Assembly (NCBI GenBank): GCA_037903475.1
Contig: JBAJFG010000467.1
Span: forward strand, 1 to 64,000
DNA length: 64,000 nucleotides
Direction of reading: 5' to 3'
DNA from: Ancylostoma caninum
Taxonomy: Eukaryota; Nematoda; Chromadorea; Rhabditida; Ancylostomatidae
Shown in pieces: positions 33,998 through 45,023 of this stretch (the stretch's first letter is position 1; the number at the start of each line of letters is the position of its first letter). The notes beneath the pieces were generated by a model. The model did no database searches and was not told the DNA's origin. It was given only the letters and a program-made list of their open reading frames with translations. The translations under genes were made by a program, and so were the position numbers.

Positions 33998-34246
33998 TCA
34001 GGGTTTTTCTGAGATTGTGACAACTGTTGCAGCAGATGTGGATGCAAGGTCAATACGAAACCAGAAATCGGAAAAGATAAACATGTGCCTATCTACGGTC
34101 AAACCAGAAGATGAAAAAAAAAAATAAAAATTCGCACCATGGATGATCGTTTGCGATGGATTTACGATAATGCTCTCATTTGCGATGTAGGCGAGGTAAT
34201 TCCTAACCAAAAATTCAATAAAAGGTATATTTTGAAGGCGACGCAA
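33998..34246 (-). CDS. Unidentified small ORF, doubtful
   Basis: An 82-residue minus frame starting 'MRRLQNIPFIEFLVRNYLAY'. It has a poly-phenylalanine stretch from an A-run on the plus strand. No domain recognised; probably chance. Confidence 0.12.
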   Translation of the reverse strand: MRRLQNIPFIEFLVRNYLAYIANESIIVNPSQTIIHGANFYFFFSSSGLTVDRHMFIFSDFWFRIDLASTSAATVVTISEKP

Positions 34247-34670
34247 GTAGTTGTGATCTATGATTGAGCAACGACCAATTCACTTACTTATGTATGAGGT
34301 GCGACCATTTTCAATCGTTACTTAGCAGATTTACATTGCAGAACCACGCTAGTGGTTTCGCGTCTCTTAACACACCAGAAATCACTTCTATTTTTAACCT
34401 GGACTGCACTGGTTTTGATAGGTAATGATTGACGGCATTGTGCCGCTAGCATGGCCGCCGGCTCACAATCGATACGCACCAAAACCACCAAGGCCGCATC
34501 CACAGCGATCAAAACGCTGTACTCCTCGAGAGGTATGGTAATAGCGTTTTATAATAACGTTAACAATATAGTTTTTGAGCCGTCTACACCTACTTACACA
34601 CTTACCAATGGTAATACGAGGGCCACTGCGTATCCTGTCGAGTCAACGAAATCTTGAGAAGGCGACGTAC

Positions 34671-34770
34671 CTGGTTGTTCCTTCGAAAAACGACGACCAT
34701 TCGAACTCTTCAACGGAGCTGGTGGTGCGTCATTTGAATTGGACTCCTCACTGACGGAGTCAAAACTCAT
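34671..34770 (-). CDS. N-terminal exon of an unidentified gene, PAK-like Pro motif
   Basis: A minus exon begins with ATG at 34770, four bases after a TTGCAG acceptor (trans-splice-like). It encodes 'MSFDSVSEESNSNDAPPAPL' and 'KSSNGRRFSKEQP', ending at a strong GTACGT donor. The acidic/serine start followed by 'APPAPLKSS' recalls the N-terminus of group I p21-activated kinases, whose PPAP motif binds SH3 adaptors. That is only a resemblance; no CRIB or kinase exon was found downstream (lower coordinates). The following region holds repeats and a hAT-type element, so the rest of the gene may lie beyond large introns. Confidence 0.45.
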
Positions 34771-34779
34771 AACTCTGCA

Positions 34780-36580
34780 ATGAAAAAAGTCAAGAACTGT
34801 AAATACGATAACGCATTGACTTCATCAACGAGTTGGACAAGATAGAAGAGGATATTATTGAGCAATTTTTAAGTGCGAGCGTAGCTACAGAAAGCACAAC
34901 AACACTACACATCGCACAATCTCAGAAGAGGACAGCAAGTCGTTGATCTACGATAATCAATAAAGCTGGCGATGTCGATAGCAAGTCTCCTTAAGCGATA
35001 AACGGGAACAACAACAAGTACACTTAATTGTTGATCTGTAAATGAATTACCATGAACAACCTTCAAAATAAAGAAAACGAGAGATGAAAGCCGCAGCGAC
35101 CGATACTGTCGCACGTTAACAATGTCAATCGGGGAGCTGTTTGGACCATAAAATCAATAAGGAAAGCCATCTCGCTAGCTACAGCTCAAAACAATCAGAT
35201 TTCCTCGATAAGCACTCGAATTTTCACAGAGTAATATCAAAAAGCCTTCGGCAGCACTTCACAATACGGCTGAGCTCGAAACGTCAACTGCGCTGCTCAA
35301 AATCAGGGTTTCCACCCAGGACCGCAGCGTATTTCGGCGGCTCGCGCGAACACCTGCGACGCGGAAGGGTGCAGCGGAGCGCGTCAACTGAAGACTGAGA
35401 AGTTCACTGAGACCGCGGTTTTTTGAGGAACGCTGGCCTAGCGACATAAACTCGAGCAGAACAAGTTTAGTTTTACCACTACGGTTATATGTTCTTGTTT
35501 TGGAAGTTTCAAAAGTTATCGCACTGATGCTTATACTTTGGAACTCCTAAGAGGAGAACACATTGACGTCAAGTGCGTGGAGAGCTTCAGGAGCAACCAA
35601 TGGGATGGGACGGGGGGGGGGAGTGGCGAGCAGGTTCTACAGGGTGGTCCAAGATTACGAAAGAGATGTAAGCTGTCACATTGGAAAAGTGACGAAGGGA
35701 AAAGTTGGGTGAGGTGATGGCTACAGCATTTACATATGTGTTGATTGCTAAGCGAGGAAAAAAATATGCATGCGGTTGACCGCAGATGAGGGAATCCTGC
35801 CAAGGAGTTGTTTCCAGTTGGAATTTCTGATTGTATTTTCACTGGTTTACTATAATTTGTAGTGAATCGATATTGGATAGTGCCCTTCTAGATTGAAACT
35901 TTTGAAACTTCTTTTTTCGCAATCAGAGATGCGAAACTATAAAGAGCACACACTTTTCATCTCTATCAGAGTATTGTCGAAGGCATACGCTTAATTGAGC
36001 TTAAAGAACAATTCTTTGGAGATTCACAGGTACATGATTTGATTGACAAAATTCAAGTTTTTGATCGAAAAAGAAACTTAAAGGGCTGCCAACTAGAGTC
36101 GCGGAATTGTAGTGGAAGCCGCCATTAAAAAAATTCTTCTATGTAGTTGTGCTTTGAGCAAAAGTTTCTTGAAACGTGTTTAGCGCTGAATAGCAGAAGG
36201 GTATGTTACGAAAGCGCTCGCAAAAAATTGCTGAGAGAGCGAAAGAGGGTAACCTCACCCGGATCCAAACATGGTCACCTACGTATGTACTGAAGAAGAT
36301 GCTGTCTTCATGCTGAGAGGAGTGGTCTGATGAGAGGAGCTGAATTCTGTACAGATGGTTACGGCAGATCTCTGTCTACAACAATTGGGCCACGTTTGTG
36401 CCACTTTACCATCATCTTGGCAAAACGACTAGAATAGAAATTTTTTACGAGCAGGCAAGGAAAAATAGCCAACAAAAAAAACTTAAGAAATAAGATGAAA
36501 AGTCCCGTCTCAGCTGCCACGCAGCCAAGACTTGCCACTACCTGACCACTGCTTAGTTTTGGCTAGGAAACTGAAAATGC
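34780..36580. other. Upstream/intergenic region
   Basis: A moderately GC-rich, CpG-containing stretch at 35270-35420 lies upstream of the minus exon at 34770 and could hold a promoter or 5' exon. A frame at 35531-35842 (minus) has no domain resemblance. Nothing else recognised. Confidence 0.3.
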
Positions 36581-36589
36581 AACCACCCT

Positions 36590-36621
36590 CCCCCCCCCCC
36601 AAAAAAAAGGGGGGGGGGGGG
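36590..36621. repeat. C11-A8-G13 homopolymer hairpin
   Basis: A run of 11 C, 8 A and 13 G forms a perfect hairpin with an A8 loop. It resembles the homopolymer-rich ends of the hAT-type elements nearby, but no flanking terminal repeats were found. Confidence 0.85.
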
Positions 36622-37281
36622 TAAGCGCCTGGTTCGACCCGCAGCGCAGCACCTCTCCAAGAAGGAACCTCATTTCTTGCATGGAAGATGATGAAGGGAT
36701 GTTGAAAATAAATTTTAACAGAAGTTTAATTAAGAAGTTCTGCTATCGTTTCTATCGTTTCTCAGAATAAATTTTGTATTTCGCGCGAAAACGCGCATCC
36801 ATAGTTTCACATCCTAATATACTAAAAGTCTTTATCTTTATCTCAACCATGCCACTCCCTCTCCTCCGTCAGACCCCAGCATGGCTTGCCGGTGAGCAAG
36901 CCGGGCTTCGTAAAAAGTGTGGAAAGCAAGAAGGGCCTCGTACGGGCCCGGGCCGATTCTCGGAATTTTTTTTTGAAGTTTTCTTCGGTTCTAGGCAAGG
37001 GAATGCGTTGATAAAGGCGATGAAGGACAAAAAAAGGCTTGCGAGAGAAATGCTCGTATTTTGAGCAGCGCAATAGCGGTTATCGAGGTTGAAAAGTTTG
37101 AACAGATCACTTGAAGGTTCCAATATTCGGAGGATTCGAAGGACTCCTGCACTGCTGAAACTGCACGGGTTGATTTGAAATCTTCAGAGAAAGGAAAACT
37201 AAGAGAACACTGGAAGATTGAAAAAAAAGACATTCGGACCAATATGAACTGGAATAGTATATGCTCACATTCCCTATCTGA

Positions 37282-37562
37282 CAGTGGCGGACGCAGAAAG
37301 TGGGCGGGAGGGGGGGCGTGGGAAGAAAAGTGGGGTCTCCGCCGTTTTGGGGACCCAGACGGAAAATAAAATTAATAATAATATTAATTATAATAATAAA
37401 CAATAGATAAAAAATATATTAAAAATAATAATAAAAATAAACAATTAAAAATAAACTAACACAAGATTTTTATTTGTATTGTAAAGTAATTTCGAAAATT
37501 TGGCGACCCATTCTCGGGGGGGGGGGGCCCCCCCCCCCCGCCCCCCCTTGCGTCCGCCACTG
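37282..37562. mobile_element. hAT-type MITE (8-bp TSD CTATCTGA)
   Basis: A 281-bp element starting 'cagtggcggacgca' and ending 'tgcgtccgccactg'. It is flanked by the same 8 bp, CTATCTGA, at 37274-37281 and 37563-37570. The CAGTGGCGGA-type terminus and 8-bp duplication are classic hAT features. The interior is AT-rich with AAT repeats and long G/C homopolymers; no coding capacity. Confidence 0.95.
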
Positions 37563-37783
37563 CTATCTGAGTAAGTTAGTACTGGAGCAATGGAGTTGCG
37601 GGGCTCTCCCGTCAAGTCGACACTCCACCGACTGACACCGAATTTAGGGTGAACAAGCGTCGTGGTATGCACAATGAACGTATATGGCAAGTTCACAAGA
37701 CTTAAATGAACTAAAGAATTTGTTGTTGTTCGGTTAAGGGGCCAGCCTACCGAAGACAGGCTGTACGACATGCTGAGCTTGTC

Positions 37784-38011
37784 ATGAGCATATTCTCATG
37801 GACGGCAAGCACTAGGCGACAAAGGGGGGCGTTCCCGTACGAGATACCTCGATGGCAGCAGCATAGACGTAGGCATTGCTGGCATCCTGCCAGCTCCAGC
37901 GTCGATGCATACCAACCTGGCCCTGGGAATGTGATAGGTCCCCAGGTGTTGCCACCAGACTTCGGCAGGAACTTTACTCAAGGCAAGCGGGACTTCGTAA
38001 AGATAAAGTGA
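37784..38011 (+). CDS. Doubtful ORF
   Basis: A 75-residue plus frame and an overlapping 61-residue minus frame share this stretch. Neither has a recognised domain. The sequence is less repetitive than its surroundings, but I cannot support a gene. Confidence 0.12.
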   Translation: MSIFSWTASTRRQRGAFPYEIPRWQQHRRRHCWHPASSSVDAYQPGPGNVIGPQVLPPDFGRNFTQGKRDFVKIK

Positions 38012-38172
38012 GCAAAGGGGAGTTCGTAGTTGGGACTTGTCGAATAACCATAAACTCCTTTGCAGATAAAAGTAAAGAAAAGAGACTGAACCGAAGAATT
38101 TTTTTCTATTGGTTCTGTAAAATCTGTCTGAAATAAGAACAGAATTAAGTCTTGTTTACAAACACCCTTAAA

Positions 38173-39262
38173 AAGGTCCCCAGCATTGTTGTTATTGAAT
38201 TTCGCTTACACTGCTGTCTTCAGAAAGTATTGCTCTATCAAAGAAGGAATACTGATCAAATTTCGTGATATGTTTAGAGACACCATTCTTCCTTCAACTG
38301 CCAAAGGAAATTGGAATTAATTGATTTTGACAGGAGGTTGGGGGCTATCATGCGAAAATCCTGCCAGGAGCACTGCTTTCAACGCTTGTAAAAGTACAGG
38401 TTCTGCCCAGATCTTGCTGAGACCATGTATATGGCTGCAACTGGCAGCGCTCTATTTAAATCCGAAAGAGAATTGAATTTAATTGATTTTGATAGGAGTT
38501 ACAGCTGAAAAAGTATCTAGCAGTACCCACAGTATCGTTTGTACTGAATAAATCCTATTCAAATTTTATAAATAGATTTCTGACACTACTGCCCCGCCAA
38601 TCGCCGGAGGGAAATAGAATTAATTGATTTTGAAAGGAGATATTGCTTTGGAATTCTCTGGACCCTGACTTTACCCCAAAAGTTAGGGTTCAGCACCGGT
38701 CCAAAGAATTTTCATCAAACAACTTTCCTAAAAATCAATTATTTCAGTTTCTTCTAGAGCGGTTAGCTTCAGGAGAGGAAGCTCGTTCCAATGAATATGA
38801 AAGCTGCCGCGTTCTCTCGGTTACAGTGAAAAAAATTAGTTAAAAAGCAGTCTCCAGCACCACTCCGACACAACTTCCTCAAATAACTTTTTCCAAAAGC
38901 AAACATTTCCAATTTCGCTTACACTGCTGTCTTCAGAAAGTATTGCTCTATCAAAGAAATGGCAAAAACCTGCGTAATCTCCACCCTCTCTCAAATTTTA
39001 ACCGGAATTTTAAAAAATTATAACATGGTGCTGCCATGTTGACGTGCTCCACGGCCATTGCACTTGTTAGCACTTGTTAACTCGTGCGGACACGCCGATG
39101 AGCATTATAAAAATGAAACTACTGTTCTTCGCACAAACTTGTTTTAACTTGTTTGCTTACAATTGGGGCTGCGTAGATTTTTGGCTAGGTGAAAGGGGAC
39201 TTCGTAGTTTTTTCTGCTCGAGCCAAGCTTGTGCCAAACTCTGGTTGCCACCATCGACCAGG
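38173..39262 (-). repeat. Dispersed repeat, inverted copy of 508-1985
   Basis: Runs antiparallel to 508-1985. Shared blocks include 'gcaccggtccaaagaatttt' near 38690, 'gtgctccacgg' near 39044, 'cacttgttaactcgtg', 'cgcacaaacttgttttaac' near 39131, and 'acttcgta' with 'agccaagcttgtgccaaact' near 39222. 'Attgctctatcaaag' occurs twice inside this copy (38228 and 38940), indicating internal tandem structure. Confidence 0.7.
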
Positions 39263-39269
39263 TCGTACT

Positions 39270-40250
39270 GAGAATAACAAAGTCAGCGTATTTCTATTAG
39301 TTCTATGGCTACCTTGCCAGAAAGTGTTATTAAAAAGTAGTGGAAATAACTCAATTATGTGAGGAGCAGGGAAAATAAGTCAACATTAAATTTAGCAATC
39401 ATGCAAATGGCTGCGCGGATATTTCATCACTTATCTCTACGAAGAAATTCCAGACTTAAGTCCAAACTTTGATTTTATGAAAGGTTTAGAAAATATAAAT
39501 GACCGTTTCGATGAACCAAACCTCTACAAAAGTAAAATAAAATCAGCAGCTAGGTACTCTTTTCCTCATTCGATGGTCCTTCTCCATCCCTCATTCCAGG
39601 AGCAGATGCTCTTTTCGGTATGCAGTGTGTCGGAATAGCGGCCCACAAATTTTGGCTTTCTTAATGTTTTGAAGCTTTTTCTCTTCCACTGAAGTCAGGT
39701 ACGAAATGAAGAAATGGAGACTTTTCAACCTTTCTAGCAATAACTTCTACTATTGTTTTCATTTATATCTAAAGCTTTTGTTTTCATTTATATCCAACCT
39801 TTCTTCATCGTTCCTTGTTTATTGCCCTTCTCTAAAACTACTGCCGTGTCCACTTGAAGCAGCCAGTAGGTCCTGGAACTTAATGTTCCCCCGCTCTGAA
39901 CCTCCCAAATGCTAAGCGCTTGAGCACTGTTCTGCAAAAACGTTCGGAAACTATCTTCCCATTGCAGACTTCAAGGCAGAACATGCTTTCTCAGAAGCAA
40001 AACGCGTGTTGTTACCAATCCTGTTTTAGGCTAACATAGGTACATAGAAGCGCTGCTCACATAATAGAACTATTCCCTCACGGGTTCGAAAAGAGAGGAA
40101 AAGCAAATAACCTTGTGGGTAGATGATTATCCTCCACATTGGCTTTTCCCTAATTACCCACTTGAATACTGTATCCAGTTCCCTGACGAGCACTTTCCCC
40201 CTTTTTCTTTTGCTAAAAAATTGCGAAAGATGATCGATATACGAGCGTTT
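39270..40250. other. No gene recognised
   Basis: Ordinary AT-rich intergenic sequence. Frames at 39706-39915 (plus) and 40026-40292 (minus) have no domain resemblance. Confidence 0.3.
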
Positions 40251-40485
40251 AAAGGCAGGGGGCCACCTCGTTCTACCTGTTGGATTTACCATTAATCCTA
40301 GACCTTCTCATCATGTTGATCCCCGGGATGTACATCAATAGGCATAGAAGCGACAAAATACCCATTTTTGAAAGGCACGAACTGGGTAAAAATTTGGAGC
40401 CCGGAGGCGGATCGCTCCAAGCAGTGCTGGCTGCCTGCCACGGCTGCCGCGTCGGTCAACGAGTCTTGGCGTGTCCAATCGATAA

Positions 40486-41749
40486 CAGGGTCAAGCGTGA
40501 TGATGGTAAAAAGTCGATCCCCATACGACCCCCCCCCCCTTTGAGCCACCAAAAATACGACCCCCCCCCCCCTTTGCACACAAATTTCCTTCTATGCTTG
40601 CAGAATTTAGATATTTAGATATCCCATTTCAGGTGTTCGTACTGCGAGAGATGTGGTGCAGCCAGAGCATAGCAAGGAGAAAGAGGCTCTTTTGTATCTA
40701 ACTAGTTGTTTGGAAGTTTTTTGGAGAACGCTGAAAAGTACGCGGTGGACAAAAAACGTGCATTAACTATGCAATTTTGCTAACGTAACTAATGAGGCTC
40801 GAACACATCAAGAAAAAACATCTGTATACATCATCTACATGGTGAAGGGTTCGATCCCTACCGAGGCTCAAATTTTTGCTGAGGGTTAAATCGTGTGCGG
40901 TGAGCGAATTTCAGTCTGAAAGCGTCCGTACAGAGTTTCTAAACGAAATACCTTCGTATTCGTTACGAAAAACAACCATACACATCAACGGCATGGTCAA
41001 GTGTTCGATCCCCTCCGAGGCTAGAATTTTTGCATGGCGTAAAATGACAAGCGCTTGTAGTAGATTCGAGATGATCGACCGTAGAGCACGAAATAACTAT
41101 TTATAGGGGTGGAGGACTGGGTAGGACTTTCAGTACGGACGTGCGAAAATTTCAGCCTAGAATTTTGACTCGTTCAGAGACATGGTTGTAGTCGGACACG
41201 AATATCAGAAGATCTCGCCCATTGAGGTCCCAATTTCTTTCAGGTTCCTAATAGTCGAAGGTTTGCGCTTTCAGGCTGTGCAGCTCGTTTTTCCACAGCT
41301 GCTTCCACCGCGATTCAACTCCGTCGATAAAAACATGGAAAAAAGGCCATTTTTATCGACGAAACCTCATCTCCGTAATTCCCGTGCTGAATCTTTCCTC
41401 TTGAAGCTGGAGATCTGAAACTTGGGGGTAAAGCACTATTGGGTAGGGTCCATAAAATGACTTTTTACTGGCCTGCAGGACTGGGTAGGACTTTCAGCTC
41501 AGACGTGCGAAAATTTTAGCCTATAACCCCCCCCCCACTTTTCACTATTCAACTCATACTGTTAAAGTGGTTTCATCACGTCAAAACAAATCCTGTGTAT
41601 GGATAATTCAGTGTCTCACTTCTTCCGTTTTTTCTACCTTTTTTTCTACCTCCTACTCCACACTAAGGCACCCCCTCCCGACCACGACCTCCCCCTTACG
41701 ACCCCCCTTTGTACGACCCCCCTAATTTATCGACACACGCTTGACCCTG
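40486..41749. mobile_element. hAT-type non-autonomous transposon (8-bp TSD ATCGATAA)
   Basis: Ends 'cagggtcaagcgtg' and 'cacgcttgaccctg' are inverted. Exact 8-bp duplications ATCGATAA are at 40478-40485 and 41750-41757. Both ends lead into C-rich runs ('tacgaccccccccc'). Inside, a unit of about 155 bp is duplicated (near 40840 and 40995), each with a B-box-like 'gttcgatccc' and 'cgaggct'. No transposase. The insertion site sits in a repeat whose relative, without insertion, is near 54129 ('atcgataagatcaacggc'). Confidence 0.92.
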
Positions 41750-42064
41750 ATCGATAAGATCAACGGCTTCACATGTCAACTCTGGTTGGCAAACTGTTAC
41801 AGACCCCGTTGTTTCGCAGAACTGCTGTGTGCTGCGCAATTCCCAGAGATAAAAGGGGAAGTCTGTCTGATGTTGAATTTGATCGCTAAAATGTCATCCA
41901 CACATCATCAGCACGCCACGACGTCATCTCGACGGGCAGACCGCGGACCTTTCGCGGGTTGGCCGCGCACCGAAATCTGGCCGACCACGCTTAATTATTT
42001 GGCTGACCGCGGCGATGGCTACGGTCCGCCAAGTCTTGTACCGCGTTCAGCCCTTTCCATTGCC

Positions 42065-42103
42065 TGAGGAGTCGAGGATTTCGGCTCTTGCTGCCTTTAA
42101 GCA
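42065..42103. repeat. Right end of a TTAA-type MITE
   Basis: 'gaggatttcggctcttgctg' then 'cctttaa' matches the right end of the MITE at 14056-14525. A possible left end, 'ttaaaggcagg', is at 40249-40259. If correct, the 40486-41749 hAT element is nested in it, but the left match is only about ten bases. Confidence 0.5.
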
Positions 42104-42212
42104 AACTATCGCTTTGAGAAAAAAGGAAGAATTGCACTTCCGAATCATATATGACTTGTTCCTAAAAGATAGCAAATTGGTGAAGAAAACTGCATCCGAA
42201 AAAAAAAAGCGC

Positions 42213-42693
42213 TGGTGAGTAGTTGTTATGTTTTGATTGTTCCTAGGTATGAATGTATGATTAGTTGTAGAAGAAAGAAGCATCTTTTTTCACTTCAGTT
42301 GTCAAAAGACACCAAGGAGGGTCAAACGCGAACGCTTGATCTCCAATAATGCGCGCGCCAAGCGGCACGGTTGCGCGGGATCTCGAGGCGCCGGACGATT
42401 TTCAAATCGACACTACCAGTCAGTTCACGGATCCATTCGCCTGTGGTGTGGCTGCACACCGGAATCTTCTATTCTGCGGATACGCGCCTAGGTAAATTGC
42501 GTAGCGGACGCTGATTTGAGCACTTCCTTGGTGTTTTCCCTTGTGAATCTCGTTTTCCCTCTCGCCGTATTGTCATTTTAAGGATAAACGTTATTTGAAT
42601 TATCGTGGTTGTCATGAAGTCAGCGAGTGTACGCTCGTTCGCGTCGTTTCAACCAATTGGGTCCTTCTTTTGTGTTTGTAAGCAAACATAACT
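42213..42693 (+). repeat. 5' LTR
   Basis: 481 bp, starting TGGTGAG (3' copy TGTTAAG) and ending CATAACT. It matches 48510-48998 almost throughout. The end is fixed by the primer binding site that follows directly and by the flanking GCGC duplication. Confidence 0.93.
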
Positions 42694-42712
42694 TGGGGGC
42701 CGAGCCGGAATC
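42694..42712 (+). promoter_or_regulatory. Primer binding site
   Basis: 'tgggggccgagccggaatc' begins with TGG right after the LTR, complementary to a tRNA 3' CCA end. Its complement contains a T-arm-like 'gattccggctc'. I did not identify the tRNA. Confidence 0.8.
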
Positions 42713-43050
42713 AATTTCGAAGGCTTCACGACCCCACGGTAAATCAAGCAAGGTTTACCTGATGTCTGACATTTGGCATTGATTTTTTTGGTGTGTCTGC
42801 TCTGCTCCACGGTATCACGAACGAAAGTTCGTGAGTGTGGACTGCAGTCAGTGGTGTTGAGTAGGGACAGCTGGCCAGTGAGCCTCAACCTACGCGAACA
42901 CCACATTCTCGGCTCCTTCTGGCTAGAGGAGGCCTCGCTAGCGTACGTCGCCAGTGACGCCTAAAGCCGGAGGGAATTTAAAATTGTGTCTGAAGGGGGG
43001 GAACCTCTGCCCGATTTTTTTTTTCGGAAGAAGGAATCGACAACTACAAA

Positions 43051-45023
43051 TGTCATCGATTGGTAGTGAGGGCGATCGATGTGTGGTGGATGACGAGAGG
43101 AGCGTGGTCGATCAAATAAACGCTTTTCCAGAGCCTACAGCGGAGGCCAGTGCAGCCATGACGGCACGCGAGGCCAGCGAAGCAGAGCTCGAGGTTAAGT
43201 TTAGTCGTCTATGTGGAGGAGAAGAAGAAGACATGCGTCACTTGAAGGTGGGTGACAGATGCGTTCATGCTATAAAGCAAATAGAGATGCTCATGTCCGC
43301 CGAGGTGGCGAAAGACATGCGCATAGCTGGTAGTAGGGGCGAAAGGATAGAGAAGGTGGGAGAGCAGTACACCGCAGAGGCACTGGAGATGCTGCAGCAG
43401 TACATGGCCCAGAGGGAGAGGGACACCGAGGTAGTCCATTGGGTAGAGACCTTGCTTCTCACTATGGGTTGTACGGACAGGGTGATGTTTGTGGACAAGC
43501 TATCCGAGTTTGCCCGGGTGTATGATGTGATTAAGCGAGGGGCAGATAGCGAAGAGATGACAATTGATGAGGCTTTAGAACGTATGGCGCATGCTCATCA
43601 AAAAATACCCTCGTTACAAAGAAATGTTGTCAATTTACAGGAACAGCTGGATCGGCAAACGAAAGAGGTGGAGGAACTGCGGGCTCCAAGGGAGCGTTGT
43701 GCTAGGCAGGAGCAGGAACTGCGTGAATGCGTGATAAGCCAGGGCAATCCTGTGCACCGCTTGCCGTTCATATGGAAGGGGACGCTCCACAACGCTCTAT
43801 GCCAGGTGAGAAACCAACAACATCTGTACCGGAAGGGTACTTTCAGAGGCTGGCTCGGTTACGTTCAAGTACAAGCAGTAACCATCACATATTGCAGAAT
43901 GGTTACGAGTTGCATGCAGCACAGCCGGTGTCGAGGCACAAGACGTTGAGAAACAGTTCAGTGAACCGTGGTCGACGGACAACGAGAATCGATTCGTTTG
44001 ATTCCTCTAACTTGAGTGATCAAAGTGAGACAGGACCGAGTGTGAGCACGAGTACTAGGTCACAGTTGACTGGTAGGGGTGTGGTTGAACGGGAAAACCA
44101 CATGACACCATATTTGAAGTACATTGCACTCCCAGAAGTCCTACCGTACTCAGGGACTGATAAGGGCTACAGCTTAAAGAACTTCCTCGACGCTTTCGAG
44201 TTGAAGTGCCCGAAAGAGAGTTGGGCGGACTCAGAGTTATGTGCATTGTTCCGCTCGAAGCTGATAGGGAGAGCCAAAAGCCAATACGAATCCCTGCCCA
44301 AGCAGGAGAGGAAGAGAGGTTACAGAGTATTGGTCGAGGCCATGAGACGAGAGTGTAGAGCAGAGCAACGCACTAACAAGGTGTTCGCATTGGGGGAATT
44401 AAAGCGATTGAGGAAGGCAAATGGACAAAGTGTGTCTGATTTCTGTGTGGAGCTGGAGCGTCTCACTCTTCAAGCTTATCCTGAACTCGACGAGCGCGCG
44501 CTAGAGATAGAAAGGGCGCAACTACTATCCGACCAGCTAGTACATTGGAGAGATTCCTACCACTTGCTGGAAGCACTGGAAATAGACGGGTGCACATGAT
44601 AAGCTCAAGGAAGCAGTGAAACGCATTGAGCGGAGAAATATGACACTGAAACGGGTCACAGGAAGGAAAATGGTACCACAAGATCGTCACACAGTAGAGA
44701 AAAGAGGAGAATATCGATCCAGAAAGGAACTGACCGTGCCCCCCTCAGATAATGGAGGGATACAAAAGAGAAAAGAAGCACAATCCAAGGGACCCAAATG
44801 CTTCAAGTGCCGTGGTGTCGGTCATTTGGCACGCGATTGCACTGGTGTGGGTAGAAGGACCAACGCAGAGGCAACAAGTCCGGGAAGTACACCATTGTCG
44901 GCGCGCCTAGCTAGGGCAGGATGTCATGTGGTTGACGTGAGTAGCCCAGCTGTCGTGGATACTCCGGGCGTATGTCCTGTGTTTGGTGAAAAGATGATCA
45001 CAGACTGGAGATTATGGGAGTGA
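43051..45023 (+). pseudogene. gag: gag pseudogene (coiled coil, retrotransposon gag, zinc knuckle)
   Basis: The first frame (to about 43800) encodes an acidic, heptad-rich N-terminal part ('LQRNVVNLQEQLDRQTKEVE'), probably a coiled coil. After a frame change near 43730-43950, a second frame to 44599 carries the conserved retrotransposon-gag fold ('KNFLDAFELKCP', 'KSQYESLPKQER', 'DFCVELERLTLQAYP'). A further shift leads to 44616-45023 with one CCHC knuckle 'CFKCRGVGHLARDC' at about 44799-44840. Family members normally have a single continuous gag, so this copy is broken at two points. Confidence 0.88.

Noticed and set aside
35531..35842. 103-residue minus frame, Ser/Cys/Pro-rich
   Set aside because: No domain, no exon structure, biased by low-complexity C-runs.
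40840..41020. tRNA-like 'gttcgatccc' segments
   Set aside because: No cloverleaf; the acceptor-stem halves are direct rather than inverted copies.
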